Source of the DNA: Actinocrinis sp035605935 | Lineage (GTDB): Bacteria > Actinomycetota > Actinomycetes > Streptomycetales > Catenulisporaceae | NCBI RefSeq assembly: GCF_035605935.1 | Contig: NZ_DATNGK010000292.1 | Location: forward strand, 1-28,853 | DNA length: 28,853 nt | Direction: 5' to 3' | In this document: positions 24,176 to 28,853 of the stretch, piece by piece | Layout: each line of letters begins with the position of its first letter | Numbering within the stretch: position 1 is the first letter of the stretch | The notes under the pieces: model-generated | Told to the model about the DNA's origin: nothing | The model's database searches: none | Seen by the model: the letters and a program-made list of their open reading frames with translations, nothing else | Position numbers and translations under genes: made by a program

Positions 24176-25468
24176 CTATTCGCCCTCGACCCGCATCACG
24201 GAGGCCACGTCGCGCACCGTGTCGAGCGCCCGCAGGCTCTCGACGGTCGCGGCGAGCGCGGCGTCCGTGGCCACGTGCGTCGAGATCACGAGTCGCGCGT
24301 CGTCGCCGCGACCGGACTGACGCACCGTCTGGATCGACACCTCGTGGTCGGCGAAGACCAGCGCGACCTGCGCCAGCACGCCCGCCTTGTCATCGACGTC
24401 GAGCGAGATGTGGTAGCGGGTGCGCGCCTCGCCCATCGAGCCGACGCGCAGGTCGGCATACGCGCTCACGGCGGGCGCGCGGCCGCCGTTGACCTTGTTG
24501 CGGCACACCGCGACCAGGTCGCCGAGCACCGCGCTCGCGGTCGGCGCGCCGCCGGCCCCCGGACCGTAGAACATCAGCTGTCCGGCGGCTTCGGACTCGA
24601 CGAAGACCGCGTTGTACGCCTCGCGGACACCAGCCAGCGGGTGCGAGCGAGGGATCATCGCCGGGTGCACGCGGGCGGTGACCGCCTCGCTGATCGGGTC
24701 GAGTTCGCAGATGGCCAGCAGCTTGACCACGCAGTTCAGCTCGCGCGCCGAGGCTACGTCCGCGGCGGTGACCTCAGTGATGCCTTCGCGATAGACATCG
24801 GCGGCGGTGACCTTGGTGTGGAACGCCAGACCGGCCAGAATGGCCGCCTTCGCCGCCGCGTCGAAGCCCTCGATGTCGGCGGTCGGGTCGGCCTCGGCGT
24901 AGCCGAGCGCCGTCGCCTCGTCCAAGGCGTCCGCGAATCCGGCCCCGCTCGAATCCATCCGGTCCAGGATGAAGTTCGTCGTCCCGTTGACGATGCCGAG
25001 CACCCGCTTGACCTTGTCGCCGACCAGCGATTCACGCAGCGGCCGCAGCAGCGGGATGGCCCCGGCGACCGCGGCCTCGTAGTACAGGTCGGCGCCGTGT
25101 TTCTCGGCGGCGGCGTGCAGGGTTGCGCCGTCCTCGGCCAGCAGCGCCTTGTTCGCGGTGACCACGCTGGCGCCGTTCGCGAGCGCGGCGAGCAGCAACG
25201 AGCGGGCCGGTTCGATGCCGCCGATGACCTCGATCACCACGTCCACGTCCGGGCGGGTGGCCAGCGTGAGCGCGTCGGTGGTGAACAGCCCGGGGTCAAC
25301 CGGCAGATCGCGCACTCGATTCGGCCTGCGCACGGCGATCCCGGCCAGTTCCAGCGGGGCGCCAATACGGGCAGCCAGGTCGTCGGCGGTCGTGGTCATG
25401 AGCCGGGCGACCTCGGAGCCGACAACCCCGCAGCCCAACAGCGCTACCTTCAGCGGGCGCTTGCTCAT
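24176..25468 (-). CDS. hom: Homoserine dehydrogenase
   Basis: Reduces aspartate semialdehyde to homoserine with NAD(P)H. I take the ATG at 25468 (MSKRPLKVALLGCGVVG), with GAGG nine bases upstream, giving 430 residues. The longer open frame starting at 25582 would put a non-conserved segment ahead of the Rossmann fold. The nucleotide loop is GCGVVGSEV (12-20). The catalytic core has NGTTNFILDRM and EADPTADIEGFDAAAK. The C-terminal about 80 residues form an ACT domain (YHISLDVDDKAGVLAQVA), which usually gives threonine feedback inhibition. It heads the hom-thrC-thrB run. The 182 bases between lysA and hom contain no gene that I can support. Confidence 0.97.
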   Translation of the reverse strand: MSKRPLKVALLGCGVVGSEVARLMTTTADDLAARIGAPLELAGIAVRRPNRVRDLPVDPGLFTTDALTLATRPDVDVVIEVIGGIEPARSLLLAALANGASVVTANKALLAEDGATLHAAAEKHGADLYYEAAVAGAIPLLRPLRESLVGDKVKRVLGIVNGTTNFILDRMDSSGAGFADALDEATALGYAEADPTADIEGFDAAAKAAILAGLAFHTKVTAADVYREGITEVTAADVASARELNCVVKLLAICELDPISEAVTARVHPAMIPRSHPLAGVREAYNAVFVESEAAGQLMFYGPGAGGAPTASAVLGDLVAVCRNKVNGGRAPAVSAYADLRVGSMGEARTRYHISLDVDDKAGVLAQVALVFADHEVSIQTVRQSGRGDDARLVISTHVATDAALAATVESLRALDTVRDVASVMRVEGE

Positions 25469-25650
25469 GCTTCCCAACCTCGTCCTCCGCTTGCCCTGCC
25501 CGGCAAGTGTCGCCGGTCTGTCCGTTTCCCGGTATCCGTGGTCCATTATCCGAGACTCTGCCCGAAAGTGGCCCGCTCGCATCGCGCAGCTTGCGCAGCC
25601 GCCAGAGCAGGGTGCCTCCGGCAGCCACCGCTATCGTGCCGCCGCACGCC

Positions 25651-27054
25651 TCATCCGAGGTCGAGCGCCAGCAGATCCTCCTCCGTCTCGCGGCGCACCA
25701 GCAGCCGCGTCGTACCGTCGCTCACCGAGACAACCGGCGGGCGTAGCGCGTGGTTGTAGTTGGAGGCCATCGAGCGGCAGTAAGCACCCGTCGCCGCCAC
25801 GGCGATCAGATCTCCCGCAGTCACGTCGGCGGGCAGCCAGGCGTCGCGAACCACGATGTCGCCAGACTCACAATGCTTGCCGACGACGCGGGCGAGCATC
25901 GGCGGCGCCTCAGAAGCCCGCGACGCGAGCGCACACGTATATAGCGCGTCGTACAGTGCCGTACGGATGTTGTCGCTCATACCGCCATCCACAGACACAT
26001 ACGTCCTGAGGCCATCCAATGGCTTGACGGTCCCCACCTCGTACAGCGTGATCCCCGGCGTGCCCGCGATCGCGCGGCCCGGCTCGACTGTCAGGCGCGG
26101 CACCGCCAACCCGTATCCAAAGCACTCCCTCGCCACAATGGCCTTGAGCCCCGCGACGATGTCGAACGCATCCGCCGGATCGTCCTCGCTCGTGTACGCG
26201 ATTCCCAATCCCCCGCCCAGGTCCAGCTCCGGCAGGCGCACCCCGTGCTCATCCCGGATCGCGGCCAGCAGCCCGACCGCCCGGTGTGCCGCGACCTCGA
26301 AGCCAGAGGTGTCAAAAATCTGCGACCCGATGTGCGAGTGGATTCCCACCAGATCCAGCGCCTCATGCTTCAGCACGCGCCGCACGGCCTCCGCCGCCAG
26401 CCCGCCGCTGAGTGAAAATCCGAACTTCTGATCTTCATGCGCGGTCGCGATGAACTCGTGCGTGTGCGCCTCGACGCCGACCGTGATGCGCACCATAACC
26501 CGCGGACGCACGCCGCGCTCCGCGGCCAGTTCGGCGAGCCGGTCGATCTCCTCGAACGAGTCGAGCACAACGCGCCCGACCCCGGCGTCCAGCGCGCGCA
26601 CCAGCTCGGCGCGCGACTTGTTGTTGCCGTGAAAGGTCAGCCGGTGCGCCGGGAAATCCGCGGCCAGCGCTATCGCCAGCTCGCCACCCGAGCAGATATC
26701 CAGACCGAGCCCCTCCTCGGCGGCCCAGCGCGCGACGGCCCGGCTCAGGAAAGCCTTGCTCGCGTAGTGCACCGGGGGTTCGGCCGGGTCGTAGTCGCCG
26801 AAGGCCGCGAGCCAGGCACGTGCCCGCATCCTCCAGTCGGCCTCATCAATCACATAAGCAGGAGTCCCCTGCTCCTCCGCGAGCCGCCGCAGCGACACTC
26901 CCCCGAGCGAGATCTCGCCGTTCTCCTCCCGGCGCGCCGACGAGGGCCAGACCTTCGCCTCCAGCGCATTGAGATCGGCCGGCGGCGCGGACACGCCGTT
27001 GCCGGGCAGGATGTCTGCGTGACGCGGTCCCGCAGGGTGTGCAGCGCGGCTCAT
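25651..27054 (-). CDS. lysA: Diaminopimelate decarboxylase
   Basis: A PLP enzyme that decarboxylates meso-diaminopimelate to lysine, the last step of lysine synthesis. The 467 residues follow the alanine-racemase-like barrel layout. The PLP lysine is K100 in VHYASKAFLSRA. HSHIGSQIFD and the phosphate-binding LDLGGGLGIAY follow, then EPGRAIAG, and the partner-subunit Cys in CESGDI near residue 400. The N-terminal about 50 residues (MSRAAHPAGPRHADILP) match the actinomycete form. The start is ATG at 27054 with AGGGA close upstream. It lies 60 bases after argS, an arrangement long known in actinobacteria. Confidence 0.97.
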   Translation of the reverse strand: MSRAAHPAGPRHADILPGNGVSAPPADLNALEAKVWPSSARREENGEISLGGVSLRRLAEEQGTPAYVIDEADWRMRARAWLAAFGDYDPAEPPVHYASKAFLSRAVARWAAEEGLGLDICSGGELAIALAADFPAHRLTFHGNNKSRAELVRALDAGVGRVVLDSFEEIDRLAELAAERGVRPRVMVRITVGVEAHTHEFIATAHEDQKFGFSLSGGLAAEAVRRVLKHEALDLVGIHSHIGSQIFDTSGFEVAAHRAVGLLAAIRDEHGVRLPELDLGGGLGIAYTSEDDPADAFDIVAGLKAIVARECFGYGLAVPRLTVEPGRAIAGTPGITLYEVGTVKPLDGLRTYVSVDGGMSDNIRTALYDALYTCALASRASEAPPMLARVVGKHCESGDIVVRDAWLPADVTAGDLIAVAATGAYCRSMASNYNHALRPPVVSVSDGTTRLLVRRETEEDLLALDLG

Positions 27055-27114
27055 ATCTGTCCCTCTACTCCGTGCTTCTGCTACCCGACCAGTCCCCGCT
27101 CCGCCGTGTTACCG

Positions 27115-28779
27115 CTACATCCGCTCCGGCGCCGAGACCCCCAGCAGCGCCAGCCCGTTCGCCACCACGGTTTGCGTCGCCTCCGCCAGCCACAGCCGCG
27201 CCCGGGTCAGCTCGGCCGGGATCGGGTACCGCTCGCTCGGCAGGATCCGGCAGTCGTCGTAGAACTTGTGGTACGCCGTCGCCACGTCCTCCAGGTACCG
27301 CGCGACCCGGTGCACCTCCCGCAACTCCGCCGCGCTGGCGACCACTCGCGGGAACTCGCCGAGCACCCCGAGCAGTTCCGCTTCCTTCTCATGCACGAGC
27401 AGCCCCGGGTTGAAGTCCTGCGCGGTCCCCTTGTCGATGCCCAGCTCCGCCGCGTTCCGCTTCACCGAGCACATCCGCGCGTGTGCGTACTGCACATAGA
27501 AGACCGGGTTGTCGTTGGCCCGCTTGGTGAGCAGGTTGACGTCGAGGTTGATCGAGGAGTCCACCGAGGACCGCGCCAGCGAATAACGCGCCGCGTCGAC
27601 CCCGATCAGCTCGACCATGTCTTCCAAGGTCACCACGTTCCCAGCCCGCTTGGCCATGCGAACAGGCTGACCATCCCGCACCAGGTTGACCATCTGCCCG
27701 ATCAGGATCTCGACGTTGTATTCGGGGTCGTCGCCGAAGCATGCGACCATCGCCTTGATCCGGCCGATGTAGCCGTGGTGGTCGGCGCCGAGCATGATCA
27801 CGACCCGGTCGAAGCCCCGGCTGCGCTTGTCCAGGTAGTAGGCGCAGTCGGCGGCGAAGTAGGTCCAGGCGCCGTCGCTCTTCTTGACCACCCGGTCCTT
27901 GTCGTCGCCGAAGTCAGTGGTCCGCAGCCAGACCGCGCCGTCCTGCTCGAAGACGTGCCCCTGCTCCCGCAGCCGCGCCACCGCGGCGTCAAGCTCGCCC
28001 TTGTCGTGCAGTTCCTTCTCGTTGAAGTAGACGTCGAAGTGCACGCCGAATTCGGCCAGCGACTGCTTGATCTCGGCGAACATCAGCGTGATGCCCTCGA
28101 CCCGGAACACTTCCCGAGCCTCGGACTCGGGCAGCGACAGCACGTCAGGCGACTTCGCCACCACCTGCGCCGCGATGTTCTCGATGTACCCGCCGACGTA
28201 GCCGTCTTCGGGGATCTCCTCGCCCTTCGCGGCCGCCAGCAGTGACCGGGCGAACCGGTCGATCTGCGCGCCAGCGTCGTTGAAGTAGTACTCGGTGCCG
28301 ACCCGCGCGCCCGCAGCCCGCAGGGTCCGTGCCAGCGCGTCGCCGACTGCGGCCCACCGCACGCCGCCGATGTGGATCGGGCCCGTGGGGTTCGCGGACA
28401 CGAACTCAAGGTTGATGTTCTGCCCGGTCAGCGCGTCCCCGCGCCCGTACTCGTCCCCCGCCAGCACGATCGCCCGCGCCAACTCGCCCTGCGCCGCGGC
28501 GTCCAGCGTGATGTTCAGGAATCCCGGCCCGGCGATATCGACCTTCTTGATTCCGGTGATCGCCACAAGTCGGCCCGCCAGCATCTCGGCCACCGCGCGC
28601 GGGGGCTTGCCGGCCGCCTTCGCGAGTTGCAGTGCGACATTGGTGGCGTAGTCGCCGTGGTCCCGGTTCTTCGGGCGCTCGACGGTGACGGTCGAGGGCA
28701 CGGGAACAGACAGGTCACCGGCGTCCACGGCGTTCTGGAGCGCGGCGACCACGGCGGCGGAAAGCTCAACTGGGGTCAC
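27115..28779 (-). CDS. argS: Arginyl-tRNA synthetase
   Basis: Charges tRNA-Arg with arginine. A class I synthetase of 554 residues. The N-terminal additional domain (1-105) includes VERPKNRDHGDYATN. The HIGH-type motif is ANPTGPIHIGG (HIGG at 136-139). The second signature is degenerate, MAKRAGNVVTLEDMVE in place of KMSKS, as is usual in many ArgRS. The C-terminal DALR anticodon-binding domain has the VQYAHARMCSV segment and ends LALLGVSAPERM. The start is GTG at 28779. It is the first gene of the argS-lysA-hom-thrCB run in this window; only 74 bases of upstream sequence are visible, so the promoter cannot be judged. Confidence 0.97.
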   Translation of the reverse strand: MTPVELSAAVVAALQNAVDAGDLSVPVPSTVTVERPKNRDHGDYATNVALQLAKAAGKPPRAVAEMLAGRLVAITGIKKVDIAGPGFLNITLDAAAQGELARAIVLAGDEYGRGDALTGQNINLEFVSANPTGPIHIGGVRWAAVGDALARTLRAAGARVGTEYYFNDAGAQIDRFARSLLAAAKGEEIPEDGYVGGYIENIAAQVVAKSPDVLSLPESEAREVFRVEGITLMFAEIKQSLAEFGVHFDVYFNEKELHDKGELDAAVARLREQGHVFEQDGAVWLRTTDFGDDKDRVVKKSDGAWTYFAADCAYYLDKRSRGFDRVVIMLGADHHGYIGRIKAMVACFGDDPEYNVEILIGQMVNLVRDGQPVRMAKRAGNVVTLEDMVELIGVDAARYSLARSSVDSSINLDVNLLTKRANDNPVFYVQYAHARMCSVKRNAAELGIDKGTAQDFNPGLLVHEKEAELLGVLGEFPRVVASAAELREVHRVARYLEDVATAYHKFYDDCRILPSERYPIPAELTRARLWLAEATQTVVANGLALLGVSAPERM

Positions 28780-28820
28780 GTGCCAAGGGTACGGGAACGG
28801 CCCCGGCCACCCCCAATCAG

Positions 28821-28829
28821 TTATCCACA
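28821..28829 (+). other. Single DnaA-box-like nonamer upstream of argS
   Basis: TTATCCACA matches the classical E. coli DnaA box exactly. It stands alone within the visible sequence, so it may be chance or one of the scattered chromosomal DnaA sites. Confidence 0.3.
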
Positions 28830-28853
28830 GCCGCTCCGCAACTCAATCCCTAC

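Noticed and set aside
25469..25582. N-terminal extension of homoserine dehydrogenase
   Set aside because: The extra 38 residues are not like the family, and the ATG at 25468 has a good ribosome site and begins right before the Rossmann fold.
22982..25759. A 925-codon open frame on the plus strand across thrC and hom
   Set aside because: It is antisense to two clear enzymes; its Arg/Gly/Asp/His-rich product is typical of a high-GC shadow frame.

Overview
The window is high-GC actinobacterial chromosome. Most of it (about 2566-28779) is a conserved housekeeping block. Reading along the minus strand from the right, the order is argS, lysA, hom, thrC, thrB, rho, rpmE, prfA, prmC, tsaC/sua5, [rpf, on the plus strand], glyA, a WecA-type glycosyltransferase, atpI, atpZ, atpBEFHAGDC, DUF2550. 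This matches the order I know from Streptomyces and relatives. Together with GTG starts, TAnnnT -10 boxes, a resuscitation-promoting factor and a c-di-AMP (ydaO) riboswitch, it points to a Streptomyces-like actinomycete, possibly Catenulisporales/Streptacidiphilus-like. The genus is an inference and is not proven by the sequence.

Region by region. (1) 1-2565, plus strand: an accessory segment with a large unrecognised protein that may continue off the left edge, a GC-rich palindromic intergenic stretch, and a decayed PIN-domain (VapC-like) gene that has a one-base frameshift and has lost its first catalytic Asp. Both genes contain TTA codons. (2) 2566-11825, minus: DUF2550 and the complete F1Fo ATP synthase operon, with atpI and atpZ at its head and a candidate promoter at 11797-11825. 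Stem-loops occur in most gaps between the atp genes. (3) 11914-14712, minus: WecA/MraY-like lipid-linked sugar-phosphate transferase and serine hydroxymethyltransferase. (4) 14713-16046: a divergent control region, then on the plus strand a promoter, a c-di-AMP riboswitch, rpf (signal peptide, Rpf domain, LysM) and a perfect 16-bp terminator. (5) 16104-21488, minus: tsaC, prmC and prfA (threonylcarbamoyl-adenylate synthesis, release-factor methylation and release factor 1), ribosomal protein bL31, and Rho with a very long disordered N-terminal insertion. (6) 21870-28779, minus: thrB, thrC and hom (threonine branch), lysA (last step of lysine synthesis) and argS.

How the genes work together: the right half links aspartate-family amino-acid synthesis with translation and transcription termination, and the left half makes ATP synthase. 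PrmC methylates the PrfA encoded beside it. Hom, ThrC and ThrB carry aspartate semialdehyde to threonine. Rpf is a cell-wall hydrolase probably switched by c-di-AMP. I found no tRNA, rRNA, CRISPR array or insertion sequence. No clearly new multi-gene system is visible. The most interesting items are the riboswitch with a duplicated core motif, the disordered Rho insertion, the hairpin-rich atp operon and the accessory/core boundary at about 2560.
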